Below are positions 11,651 to 21,693 of a stretch of 64,000 bases of DNA, piece after piece. The position numbers were made by a program, and so were the translations under genes. The stretch is taken from the NCBI GenBank assembly GCA_029891345.1, contig CM056994.1, positions 60,047,251 to 60,111,250 of the forward strand. Direction: 5' to 3'. Position 1 is the stretch's first letter, and each line of letters begins with the position of its first letter. The DNA is from Dryococelus australis. Its lineage: Eukaryota; Arthropoda; Insecta; Phasmatodea; Phasmatidae. The notes beneath the pieces were generated by a model. The model worked only from the letters and a program-made list of their open reading frames with translations. It did no database searches and had not been told where the DNA came from.

Positions 11651-12242
11651 AGATCAAATTAAAGAACGCATGGACAATGATACAACTACTGAGAAGATAT
11701 ATCCTAATGATTTTGTTTCCAACACACAGTTCAACGACTTTATAATCACACTGACAAGAAATAAAAGATCATTGAATAAAGCCTATCTAATTTACTTGGA
11801 ATTAGATAATAATATAGATTTTGAACAAAAAAGACTAAGACATGTGGGAGATCTCACTGCACCGATGGATGCCATCAATTTAGGGTACTATCAGAAAAAC
11901 AGAATTAACATTTTTCATTTAGTTGGGGAATACACTTCAAAAGGAAAAATATTTTACTTTGATAGTCGAATAGAATATTATTTTATGAGAGATGGAACTA
12001 TAGTTGAAATAATAATAAAACCAGAAAAATATAAAAGTGTTATCAACTTATATCATCAACGGAAAAATATTGACATGTATAGTCCTTTTGAAGTATACCC
12101 TGACGATATGATATATTTTAAAATACCAAAAGCCCACAATGTACACGAAGGTACAACTGTGTTTATTGAAATAGTTATGCTATATGAATTCATTAAAAAA
12201 TATCAGATTATGTTGGTTTTTAATGGAAATAATTTCCATTAA
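11610..12242 (+). CDS. Orphan protein of the Polinton, intact 210 residues
   Basis: The ORF is uninterrupted from ATG (CTTAATAAACAATGG) to a TAA that lies inside the palindrome at 12218-12244. The product is mixed alpha/beta by composition, rich in Tyr, Ile, Asn and Lys, with no signal peptide or obvious membrane helix. I do not recognise the family. Its position between protease and ATPase suggests a structural or assembly role, but nothing in the sequence proves it. It is one of only two long undamaged genes in an otherwise decayed element. Confidence 0.65.
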   Translation: MDICGNALVSSWIEDQIKERMDNDTTTEKIYPNDFVSNTQFNDFIITLTRNKRSLNKAYLIYLELDNNIDFEQKRLRHVGDLTAPMDAINLGYYQKNRINIFHLVGEYTSKGKIFYFDSRIEYYFMRDGTIVEIIIKPEKYKSVINLYHQRKNIDMYSPFEVYPDDMIYFKIPKAHNVHEGTTVFIEIVMLYEFIKKYQIMLVFNGNNFH

Positions 12243-12244
12243 AA
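12218..12244. terminator. Palindrome containing the stop codons of two convergent genes
   Basis: Perfect 13-bp arms TTTTAATGGAAAT / ATTTCCATTAAAA flank a single A. Read on either strand it encodes an Asn-Gly-Asn-x-Phe-His end followed by TAA: the orphan ends at 12242 on the plus strand, and the ATPase frame ends at 12220 on the minus strand. The two coding ends overlap by about 23 bp inside it. A transcription-end role is inferred. Confidence 0.65.
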
Positions 12245-12962
12245 CAAAATTTACTTATAATATAACAATTTAAAAAGTCATTAATTTTATTACGGTACTT
12301 GCCATTATTTAGCTTACGAGTCATATCTATTTTAACAAAACCATATTCATTATTCTAACATTTTGAACAAGTCTCCCTAAATTGCTCAAACGACATATCA
12401 CCACCAACAAAATCACAATGAATATGTTTAAGATTTGTATCGTCTTGTTTGAATATGCAAAGAAAATTGGCATTGTCTCTTATAAGCTGCTTAGGTACTT
12501 TTGAGTATGTCTGGGCGAAATAGAAACAGTAAATATCTTTGTGTCTACCGCGAGTAAAGTAATCCCTTACCATATCTTGATTTTCAAGTATGATATCATC
12601 GAAAACAACTACAGACTCTTTATGACATTCATTTACATCAACCATTATTCATTTGATGGAAAGAAGTATGCTATCGGTTCATTAATTAATTTGGATACTA
12701 CATCTATATCATTCTTTAAATTGATATATTTTGGTTGGTCCAGACTTTTTGAACACACATAGAGAGTACCAAAGTAAAACCATCTCTGAGCATATATAAA
12801 ATTATCTGTCATAAGTGTAGTTTTTCCACAGTTACTAGGACCCACAATCAAACATCTAATATTATTAGGTAATAATTCCCCATGACGTTTTGTCCATACA
12901 GTCTTCTCTGGTATTCTTATTTTAATATCTCAGTCTACATGTTTAATGTTTTTCTTGCTCAT
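12220..12962 (-). pseudogene. FtsK/HerA-type genome-packaging ATPase (Polinton), broken
   Basis: The gene starts at TTAATAAATGAGC on the minus strand. Walker A is GPSNCGKTT (about 12817-12846) and Walker B is VVVFDDII (12591-12614). RDNANFLCIFKQDD and HCDFVGGDM follow, as in Polinton packaging ATPases. Lesions are an in-frame TGA about ten codons in, a frameshift near 12645, and a TAG at about 12355, after which NEYGFVKIDMTRKL continues the family-like C-terminus to the palindrome. The enzyme would pump element DNA into capsids. It faces the orphan gene tail-to-tail and the penton gene head-to-head. Confidence 0.88.
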
Positions 12963-12993
12963 TTATTAATAGATTTTCTTAATAATATAATAA
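12963..12993. promoter_or_regulatory. 31-bp divergent promoter between ATPase and penton genes
   Basis: Only 31 bp separate two start codons on opposite strands. Both genes begin with the same context: ATTAATAAATGAG on the minus strand and AATATAATAAATGAG on the plus strand. Both proteins start MSK. Such spacing leaves room only for overlapping, start-proximal promoter elements. Confidence 0.55.
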
Positions 12994-13713
12994 ATGAGTA
13001 AAGTATTCAAACTAACAGATAACAAATCAGTGTTGAAGAAAATACTACATTACCCTTTAGAGATAGAGGGGCACTCATTGGCTTTAGTTCAGTTCTATAC
13101 TACTTATCTAACGCATAACATTATCTCTGGGAAAAATAAGCTATATGTTGTTGGCCAGAATGATATGGAATCAGCAATTGATATTCCAGTTGGTCAATTT
13201 AGCTTAAAAGATCTTGAAAAAACTATAAAAGACATTTTTTCATTTAGTGTAGATTCAATGGATGGGAAAGAAAATTATATATCTTTAGATCTGGATAAAA
13301 TAACAAACAGAGTGAAAGTAAAATGTAAGCTTAAATTACAGTTTGAAAAACGGGGTTCAATAGGAAAACTTTTGGGTTTCGTAGAAAATAAAACTCTGAA
13401 AGCAAATGTGGACCATTATGGTGATATAATTCCAAAATTTGCGCCATTTGAAACAATAAATATACATTATAATATAGTAAATGGTATGATATTAAAACAT
13501 GATGAATATAATCATATAGAAACTAATATAATTACCACTTTTAAACTAAGAACAACATTTGGATTTGGCGACACGATCTATTACAAACCAGCTTATCCAT
13601 TATTGTTTCCTGTGCAAACAAATCAAGTTAATGAAATAATAGTTGAAATTAAGGATGAAATAGGTAACTTTGATTTATCCGAAAGAACAGTGGTATTAGA
13701 GATGAGACCGTAG
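12994..13713 (+). CDS. Penton-like minor capsid protein (single jelly-roll type), intact
   Basis: The ORF is open for 239 codons. Features shared with the penton-like proteins of insect Polintons are the N-terminal EGHSLALVQFYTTY region, an IGKLLGF motif mid-protein, an INIHYNIVNG strand, and a C-terminal run resembling PLLFPVQTNQVNEIIVEIKD with a terminal beta strand VVLEMRP. It would occupy capsid vertices. The start is fixed by TATAATAAATG and the 31-bp divergent arrangement. A hairpin follows 45 bp after the stop. Recognition is by pattern, so moderate-to-high confidence. Confidence 0.78.
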   Translation: MSKVFKLTDNKSVLKKILHYPLEIEGHSLALVQFYTTYLTHNIISGKNKLYVVGQNDMESAIDIPVGQFSLKDLEKTIKDIFSFSVDSMDGKENYISLDLDKITNRVKVKCKLKLQFEKRGSIGKLLGFVENKTLKANVDHYGDIIPKFAPFETINIHYNIVNGMILKHDEYNHIETNIITTFKLRTTFGFGDTIYYKPAYPLLFPVQTNQVNEIIVEIKDEIGNFDLSERTVVLEMRP

Positions 13714-13757
13714 ATATTTTTTTTGGGTTGGAAGTAGTCATATTCTATATATATAAT

Positions 13758-13787
13758 AACTTTAATAGTTTAAAAACTATTAAAGTT
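13758..13787. terminator. Perfect 14-bp inverted repeat after the penton gene
   Basis: AACTTTAATAGTTT (13758-13771) pairs with 13774-13787 around a 2-nt loop. It lies 45 bp downstream of the penton stop and 14 bp before a small ORF. A 3'-end role is inferred from position. Confidence 0.55.
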
Positions 13788-13800
13788 TCATGTGATAAAG

Positions 13801-13947
13801 ATGAACAATATTTCTACAGAAAGTGCAATGAAAGATTTAGATAAAGAATTCAATGTTTCGGCTACTTTAATATGTCGAATTTGGAGATGGGTACCTAAAT
13901 TTTTAATTAGACTATGTTGTAGCACATCGCCGAAGTCTGAGCGATAA
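13801..13947 (+). CDS. Possible small gene, 48 codons
   Basis: An ATG-initiated frame encodes MNNISTESAMKDLDKEF followed by a hydrophobic/aromatic segment (RIWRWVPKFLIRLCC) and a basic tail, ending TAA at 13947. It sits exactly between two hairpins (13758-13787 and 13952-13979), the spacing expected of a real transcription unit in this element. I do not recognise it. An amphipathic membrane-associated peptide is possible but unproven, and chance cannot be excluded at this length. Confidence 0.35.
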   Translation: MNNISTESAMKDLDKEFNVSATLICRIWRWVPKFLIRLCCSTSPKSER

Positions 13948-13951
13948 TTGT

Positions 13952-13979
13952 GTTTTAATGATTGGCTAACCATTAAAAC
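13952..13979. terminator. Inverted repeat GTTTTAATG...CATTAAAAC
   Basis: Nine-bp arms (13952-13960 and 13971-13979) surround a 10-nt loop. It shares the TTTTAATG arm with the palindromes at 6977 and 12218, and lies 4 bp after the 48-codon ORF. Confidence 0.5.
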
Positions 13980-13990
13980 TTTATAGAGAT

Positions 13991-14086
13991 ATGGTCGCAA
14001 ATAAAAATCAACTGATGCCTAATTATACGACGACAATGGCAATGAAAAAGGCTAACGCAACTGGTAATGTTTGGAAAGTTTCTTAA
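13991..14086 (+). pseudogene. Second copy of the polymerase N-terminus (direct repeat)
   Basis: From ATG (13991) this repeats the first about 88 bp of PolB at 1725. A 35-bp core within 14031-14070 is identical to 1769-1803 or nearly so, while upstream bases differ more. The peptide keeps NKNQL and AMKKANATGNVWK, then diverges and stops at 14086. No further polymerase sequence follows. It could be the edge of a second tandem element copy, a recombination scar, or a duplicated leader. Confidence 0.8.
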
Positions 14087-14983
14087 ATTGTTTGGTTCTT
14101 TTTTACGCCATTTTCAGCCATAAATGTGTGTGACAAATTGACAAACATAAAATCAACTATAAAAACTATTTCCTACATTATTATTACAATTTTGTTACAT
14201 ACAATCTTAGTAAACATTATGACGATATTCCACGACGAAGATTTCCTTGCAAATTCTGCTTTCTGATGCATCCAGGATAGTAATATGCCTAAGTTTGGTT
14301 AAAAATACATATAATTGTTTACATTTAAAAAGTATATTTTACTAAAATATTTTATAATATTGCAAAATATATAAATTATTCTTTTATATAGAACATAAAT
14401 CGCACTTTTCTGACAATTTTCATTGTATCTGTACTACTTTTTTATGAGTTCTTCACATTGTACAGTCAAGTGCAGTGCTCCATAGGCAGCTGCTTTGCTT
14501 CAATCTTAATACCCGCCACATGTTCTGTCGCACACGTGCCAAGACGGACCTTGTCATCATTTGCTGTGGTTTATCGGCGTCACAACTAACATTTAAATTT
14601 TAATTCAACCATAACGTAAAGCTCCCTATGGTTGGAGCAGTCAGCGATTCAGCTCTATTCCTGCAGGCGACCACAATGTTTGGAAATTATCCGCTAAAAT
14701 AGGGAGTCACCTGTAAGTTTGCCGAAATCTAAGAAATTGTTCGAAAATTTGCCTCACCAATGTATACGTATATTGGGAAAGTGCGAATGGTGAAGTATTT
14801 TTCCCCGTACATGCATGGCAATTTTCCTATATTTGTTCAGGAAACAGTCAAATGCATGGGGACGTTCCGAATTTTGTATAGCAGCGATGCTAATGATTCT
14901 TGTGTCTTCAGCCGACGTTTGGTACTATTTCCATACTACGCATAGCTGAGAAACTTCCATTATAACTTAGGGAGATTACTATC
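14087..14983. other. No gene or clear repeat
   Basis: AT-rich at first, then mixed composition. I searched for the reverse complement of the left-edge 34-bp repeat here and did not see it, so the right terminus of the Polinton is not located. Confidence 0.4.
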
Positions 14984-15404
14984 GGCTGTTCACGGTAAAA
15001 TGAGCATTCTTGAAAGCCCTGCCCTAGTTCCATTTTTATGCACGTTGTGTATTCTTCAACCTTATGTAAACAACATTACCATAAGCCTCATCACTTTATT
15101 CATACGTCGGCGAAGTAAAACTGTAAAATTATTAGGAAAGTAAATACTCTACAAATCCTCTGGATTTTACAATTCGAGGCTTAAAGAAAACCAGAAAGGG
15201 GAAGAAATAATTTAAGTTATCACAAATGATAACCTAACACTTTTTATCAGACGTTTAGATATGGAACAACTTTCCCTCCATCGTTACCAACTTTACTGGG
15301 CGAATGTCACTCAGTACCCCCCATTAAAATATATATGAAGGGTGGGGCAGTGACTTTTCTTTAAATGTTCATTTCAAAAGTGCTCACTTTATCGTAAACA
15401 GCTG
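14984..15404. mobile_element. GGCTGTTCACGG MITE, copy 1
   Basis: Bounded by inverted termini GGCTGTTCACGGTAAAATGA and TCACTTTATCGTAAACAGC. The inner sequence (for example CCATCGTTACCAACTTTACT) is shared with the copies at 17.1, 21.0, 24.1, 27.0, 33.8, 36.9, 39.9 and 62.1 kb. No coding capacity, so non-autonomous. Confidence 0.85.
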
Positions 15405-16422
15405 TTAGAAATTTGTTTACAGTGTGGAAGGTTAACACAGTCGTGACAACCTGGCGATGGCTACAACTGATGGCACCGAAGGGTGACTAGTGTCTCTGAA
15501 CTGAAGGCGCCATTACTTCGCCCACTCTGATGGGTGAATTACGGCGACGACCAACGGACAGTGGCGCAATCATCTTTTCTCAAAGTGTACACAGACTTAT
15601 TTTCTCATGGATCAGTATCGGTAAGGGGCCTGAGCCTCAGCATTCATCTATCACTCTGCGCTGAGGGTCGAAATTGAGACTATTGTTTGTTTGTGTTATT
15701 GCGTCCGTACAATCTTTTTTCAATACATAGCTGTACAAAGGTATAGGGCAAGTCAAATTACAACATACAAAGTTTATACACTCGACATAGTAAACACACA
15801 CACACACGCACACGCACAGATATATATGTCAGATTGCACGTACACACATAATATATTTTCTTCACAATGTGACTAATCTTCTTCCAACATGTCGTAGGTC
15901 GTCTTCGTTTTACTGAAACAGAAGAAAAAGGGAACGAGAAAAACCTGGACAAGAAATGAGTACAATGGACTGTTATACAGTAATTTCTTAATTTTTGTAG
16001 TTTAGATATTCATATACGCTACAAAATTCACATTCAATAGAAAATTCTTTCAGCTGTTTTTTTAAAGAGTTCTTGGTTAGAGAAGAAAATTTCTTGAAGG
16101 TGTTGTGGTAATGTATTGAAAAGTTGGCTACCAAGGTAGGATGGCCCTTTCTGGACTAGTTTTAGGTTAACGGAAACCATGTGTGTTTTTTATTCTAGTG
16201 TCATGCTTATGAAATGACTCATTTATCTGAAATAAAATACTGTTTTTGGACACGAAGATGTGTACTGCAAACATTTACTCACATAAAAATGTTAAAATCT
16301 CTGAGCTCTTGAAAAGAGGTCTACATCAGTCTGACTTTCTTTTGCCATCGATTATTTTTACAGCTCGCTATTGCACCACGTGAAACATTTTTTTTTGCTT
16401 TCAGTGGAATTAACACACACAC

Positions 16423-16505
<83 letters not shown>

Positions 16506-17131
16506 ACACACACACACACATATGTATACCCTAAAGCATGATGGAAACAAAATATGAAAAATATACCATTTTAGTTGTAGTTTTGTTCGAGACCTATGCA
16601 ACAATTCGTAGAACGAAACAGGCTGAACTTAGTTTAGGTAAAATATACGCAATGTGAAATCTCCAGTTTAGTAAATTGTCTACTTTTAGGCAAAGAAACT
16701 TAGTCACTGCTGATCCATTAATCTCAACCCCTAGTCCATGGTAGGCTATATGAAGCTTTAACTCTAAGGAGAACAGATGGAGAGCACAAAGAACTATGAC
16801 GTGTGATAGAAATCTTTTAAAAGATATTGGGCAGAAATGTACTTTTTACTATGGGCTACAGTTTGCTTGTACGACACGGTTACACGCTGACTCGCATTTC
16901 TCGTACAGAAGAGAGGAGAGAAAGTGGTACACGATGACCATGAACACAAACACGTCAATTTCCATCAGGCTAGGAGCTTGGTCTGTCGTTAGAGATCCGC
17001 TCTCGATTTTAATAACATTCATACAACAAAATTCGACAGCCAAGTTGCTAACAGCCTTGTGCAATGAGCAGGTCCCTCCTTCTTTAGCTTAACATATCAT
17101 ATATACAAGAGATGACGTGATTTTGGGTATA
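15405..17131. other. Gene-free stretch with microsatellites
   Basis: I see only simple repeats: (CA)n near 15796-15817 and a longer CA/TA block at 16412-16520. Apparent reading frames over the CA tracts are low-complexity artefacts. Confidence 0.5.
16412..16520. repeat. (CA)n(TA)n(CA)n compound microsatellite
   Basis: About 60 bp of CA repeats, then about 30 bp of TA, then a short CA run. Confidence 0.95.
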
Positions 17132-17549
17132 GGCTGTCCACGGTAAAATGAGCAATTTTGAGAGACCTGCTTAAGATCTACTTGTTTATACGTTGTGTAT
17201 TCCCTCGCTTTATGTAAAATTAGCATTGCCATAGGCCTGTTTACTTTATTCATGTGTCGGCCAAATGAAACACTGAAATTATTAAGAAAGTAAATAATTT
17301 ACAAATCTGCTAATTTTTACACTTATGTGCATTACAAAAAACAGAAAGCGATAGAAATAATTTTAAGCTATCACAAATGGTTACCTAACATTTTTTATTC
17401 GACGTTAGGATATAGGACTACTTTCCATCCAGCGTGATCAACTTTACTGGGCGAATGCCATTCAGTTCGCCCAACAGAGTTTATGCGTCCAGGGGCTGTC
17501 AATTTTTTCTAAGGTTCACTTATAAATTCTCACTTTATCGTGAACATAC
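17132..17549. mobile_element. GGCTGTTCACGG MITE, copy 2
   Basis: Left end AGGCTGTCCACGGTAAAATG and right end CACTTTATCGTGAACAT, with the family interior (CTGGGCGAATGCCATTCAG). The right terminus is degraded. Confidence 0.8.
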
Positions 17550-17701
17550 TTTAGTGTTATGTAAGCACGGAATACCTTGTCATTTTGCTATACCCGCGTC
17601 AGTTGTGACGTGAGCAGGACTCCAATAGTTGTATCCCCGTGGAAACATCCGCTGGTCCTCTACCGCCACGTCCCCTGGAAGTGGGTGGAGGAATGAAACC
17701 G

Positions 17702-18207
17702 GAATCACATAGCCCCGACGCGCATGACACGACGGCCAACAGCCAATGAAATATAAGATAGCTCGTCGTAAGCCCGACCGATTCTATCGTCCGACCAGCA
17801 GCCTTGGATTAGAAATTACTTCTATTCTTCGTCGTATCGTGCGGTACGGCGCACAGAATGTACAACCTCGCAAAATGAAATTGTATTGCAAGCTTTCCCT
17901 ACAATGGTAAATACGCAGTTTCAAAAGAAAAATAAATTGAAAATTTTTGTAACTAACTCTTAAAAATAATAATTGCATTTTTTTTATGTATTAGCGCTAA
18001 CAATTTGTCACCATTATGTATTACAAATTTCCCTCTAGTTCGCCGCCCTTAAAACTAACGTAACCTATCAGAGCCTTCTAAATAGTTAGGTTAAATGCCG
18101 AGAGCGTAGTGTCGGTCGTGCTGTAAATTCAAGTAGTCACATTGAAATATGTGGCGGAGTTTTGTTTTTGGTTGTGTCGTGCTGTGTTGGTCGGGGCTAT
18201 GTGATTC
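17702..18207. mobile_element. Non-autonomous DNA element with GAATCACATAGCCCCGAC ends
   Basis: GAATCACATAGCCCCGAC at 17702 is answered by GTCGGGGCTATGTGATTC ending at 18207, and ACACGACGGCCAAC is mirrored by GTGCTGTGTTGG inside that. A related element lies at 38285-38800. The CACATAGCCCCG core resembles Transib-like termini, but this is a guess and no clear target duplication is seen. Confidence 0.75.
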
Positions 18208-18393
18208 AGGCATGACAAGCAAGCAATCAATCTTCGGTCGCTGGTGCCATGACGCACTCGAGGAACTTGCGCAATGAGAACGAGAGAGTCAAAGCGTGAC
18301 AGCAGTTCCCATCGCCTCTCCTAGCAACTTGAGACGCAGGCGAATGGAAGTGTTGAACGCGACGTCGACACTGCATCAGATACATCTCGCCTC

Positions 18394-18580
18394 TTGTTTG
18401 CTTACACCACCGAGGCGCAGGGGGTTCGACTCACGGTGACGTCGCCAGGATTTTTTCGCACGTGGAAAACGTGGCGGACGTCGCCACTGGTCGGCGGGTT
18501 TTCCTCGAGACAAGAATCTTCCCCCCCCCCCCCGACTCATACCTTTTGCGCTACTCCATCTTCACCTCATTCCACCTAGT
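18394..18580 (+). repeat. Diverged tRNA-derived SINE copy
   Basis: GGGGTTCGACTCACGG, TTTTTTCGCACGTGG and GGTCGGCGGGTTTTCCTCG follow the order of the main SINE, but the head is degraded and a C-run (18519-18532) interrupts it. Confidence 0.55.
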
Positions 18581-18944
18581 GTGGAAGGGATTTCCTCTGT
18601 TCGCCCCACGCCCTCGGCGGAGCAGTCGGTCATGAATAATCCACAAGTACCATGGAAATTAAGTTTTAGCACGGAACGATCGGTTGGCCCCACTGGAGGT
18701 TCAATCTGGTGACCGATCATAGTGGTTGACTCCATATGCTGAAGGAGGTCTGGAGAGATTCCCGCTCTTGTGGAGAGACCGGGTGGTGAGCGGCAACCTG
18801 CTCCGGTTGTGCCCTGGAGAGGCTCTAGGGGTATGGGTAGAACCTCGACCAGACCACGCGCTTGGTTACTGAGGGCGAGGGTCTCAGTACCTGTATGGTA
18901 GAGGGGGCAGGGACGTGCAGACGTGCCAGGTTAGGGCTAAGGAT

Positions 18945-19658
18945 CAGGGATCGAAACTGTACTGTAATTAAAGTATTTGTACTACAATTTTGAGCTTCAT
19001 ACGATGTACTATAGCAAATCCATTATAGTACGCAAACTAATATTATTTTAAAGGAACCTCATTATAATTTAACTATTTGTACTATAATTTTTTCAATTTG
19101 GTTTGTGTGACAATTATCCTGCACAATGACAAACACACTAGAATGTAGTGGGTTTTTTTTTTTTTTTTTTTTGCAAATGCTCTCAGGTAACACTACCATA
19201 GAGGTTTCGTGAACAGTCAGCGAACAGCAAGGTAGAAATCGATACGCAAGAAATGGAAGAATATTTAGGAATTGTTGTGTAATCTTCTGTACGTTATTTC
19301 TTATGGTGTTCGAAATTTCGGAAAACAAGCAAACTTTATTTTGGCAGCATGTAACCCGAAGACAACCTTATGTGGGATGTATTTTATGATTAAAATTTTT
19401 TATTTAGATTAATATTTTTTATGTATACTTGTAAACAAACTCACCTTTAATTTACTTATCTGTCATATTAATTTCATACATTTATCTTAATTATGCTGAT
19501 AGTTAACTTGAGGAATTTCTACTGCCGTTGTTTCTAAGTTTGCTTTGCAAATATAGAACTTGTTTACAATATTCGTGAGTGTACTATAATTATGTACAAA
19601 ATACTAACATTTTCATCTTCAGGTACTATATTTTTAACTTGCAAAGTTTCCATCCCTG
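18945..19658. mobile_element. hAT-like MITE with CAGGGatGGAAACT ends
   Basis: Left end CAGGGATCGAAACTG and right end CAAAGTTTCCATCCCTG are inverted copies. Inside are repeated GTACTATAATT motifs. A second member at 62656-63455 shares nearly the whole interior, including GCACAATGACAAACACACT. I could not identify a clean target duplication. Confidence 0.75.
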
Positions 19659-20740
19659 CGACCTGGTCAAGGTCGCATTAATCCTGGTCTCCTTGCGGTG
19701 AGAGGACATGATTCCTTTTCCCAGCCTAGGAGGCCGAAGCGCGAAATGGCCTAACGACTGAGAGCGCTGCAGAAAAATATAAAAGTACAGAGGCCGAGAG
19801 GTCTTCCTGTATATATCATTCCACCATCACACTGTATAGAAATTATAATTTTCACTGAGAAATTCTTTGTAATTTTAAGAATGCTTGAAACAGTACAAAG
19901 ATTTATTTTTTAAATCTACTCGTTTGTAAAACTACAAGAGCCATGTTTGTAATATACCTCAAGATATGTTTATGCTATACTGGTCCATTTTCACGAGCTT
20001 CAGAAAAATGGCAAACACTCAACAACGTAATAAACTATGGGCGAAGCAAAGTGTAGCTGAGTGCAAATATAAATTTATTGCAAGTTTGAATAACGCAAAA
20101 CACTTAAAACATAATAAAACTACAATATCAATAAAACGCGACGGTATTATTCATTAATTGTTAATGTTTCTTAGCTACACAGAACTCTTAAATCGGTTCT
20201 TAATACGTTGTTATTAAGAGCCGTCCAAACCTCTTAACTCAACAACAAAACTCTTAAAATGAAATAAACGTACCTATTCTTCTAAACCAAATAACTTCAT
20301 TAATATTTTGTAGGTACTTGAAGTTATATTTAGTGTAAAAATAAATTTCCCGCTCATAAATCAAGTTGGTCTTGTTGTTAGTTTCTGGTTAATAACACAA
20401 GGGGTGTGAGTTATAGTCGCCGTGCTGGCAAAGTGTATGTTTATTTTCGTAAATTATATCTTGAAATATCTGTTAAAGTCATTTTCTGTTATTAAATTAT
20501 CTCATTTGTTTTCTAGAAGAAAGAAAATAATTTTATATTAAATTTTCAAATTATATGTAAGTTGTGATACAAGGCTATCATTTGTAATATTAAAAATAAA
20601 TGTTTTGCAGATTTTACAAGAAATCTCTTTGTTGTTTTACAAAGAATTTTCTTGGCAACTGGGTTTCCGAGAATTTTTCTTGTAAAAGTATTAGCAATAA
20701 TTTTAGAGTACACTCTCTTTTATGCACTTGGTACTGAACA

Positions 20741-20978
20741 GGCGCCGAGCGAGTTGGCGAAGTGGTTATCTTTCGGACTCTTATTGGATGGGGGGAGCTG
20801 TGTTCGAATCCCGGTACGGCCATCCTTTTTCCGGTTTTCCAAGGTGTCCCGAAATTTCTCGAGGCAGTTGATATGGGATGGTTCCTCACCACAGACCATG
20901 CCTGTCCTGTTCCTGCTTACCTGAGCAACTTGCACCATCTCTAATGACTTCGCTGTCGACGACACGTTAAAACTTACC
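20741..20978 (+). repeat. tRNA-derived SINE (second family)
   Basis: A tRNA-like head with an A box in GAGTTGGCGAAGTGGTTA and a B box in GTGTTCGAATCCCGG is followed by a body containing GGGATGGTTCCTCACC and TCGCTGTCGACGACACGTTAA. Translation frames over it are non-coding. Confidence 0.75.
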
Positions 20979-20982
20979 TAAA

Positions 20983-21693
20983 GGCTGTTCTTGATAAAGT
21001 GAGCACTTTTGAACTCAACCTTAGAAAAAAAGCCACTGCTCCTACCTGCACGTATGCCCTAATTCTACTGGCGCACTGAGTGACATTCGCCCAGTAATGT
21101 TGGCAACGATGGAGGGAAAGTAGTTCCATATCTTCAACGTCGAATAAAAAAGTGTTAAGTGACCATTTGTGATAACGTAAGTAATTTCTTTCGCGTACTG
21201 TTTTTTTTTAATGCACTGGAGTGTAAAAATGAGCAGATTTGAAAAAAAAAAAATTAACTTTTATAATAATTTCACAGTTTCACTTGACCGACGCATAAAT
21301 ACAGCGATGAGACCCGTGGCAAAGTTAATTTTACATAAGGCGGAAGGATACTCAATGTGCAGAGCTAGTGAATATTCGCGAAAAAGTATGAGCAAACGGT
21401 AGACTTCAATACTATAAGCATCCAATAGCAGTTCGTCCATTGCCATTGGTTTCCGTCTGCTTGAGAATGCATTTTCATATTTGGCCGGGCCACACAGAAG
21501 TGGGCAACATCGGCACAGCTCCTACGAGATTCGTGTGCAGACAGTTAACAGTTGTCGAAAAGTAATTCAGCAAATCAAGACAGGTAAACTTTTCTTGAAA
21601 TCTTTTCGCAATATTTCACTACCCCTAGCAATGTGCATACATGTAGATATTAAGCAGGGCTTTCAAAAGTGCTCATTTTACCGCGAACAACCT
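20983..21693. mobile_element. GGCTGTTCACGG MITE, copy 3, interrupted
   Basis: The left end AAGGCTGTTCTTGATAAAGT and right end AAAGTGCTCATTTTACCGCG are family termini. The copy is split by the hAT-type insertion at 21361-21628. Confidence 0.85.
21361..21628. mobile_element. hAT-type MITE nested in MITE copy 3
   Basis: The 8-bp target duplication CAATGTGC occurs at 21353-21360 and 21629-21636. Termini are inverted: CTAGTGAATATTCGCGAAAA near the left, mirrored by CGCAATATTTCACTACCCCTAG at the right, with mismatches. Size is 268 bp. Confidence 0.8.

Noticed and set aside
14087-14983. Right terminal inverted repeat of the Polinton
   Set aside because: I looked for the complement of the left 34-bp units and did not find it, so no terminus is claimed.
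16321-16521. Cys/Val-rich 66-codon frame
   Set aside because: Translation of a CA/TA microsatellite.
20614-20965. Four overlapping frames of 60-92 codons
   Set aside because: They translate a tRNA-derived SINE.
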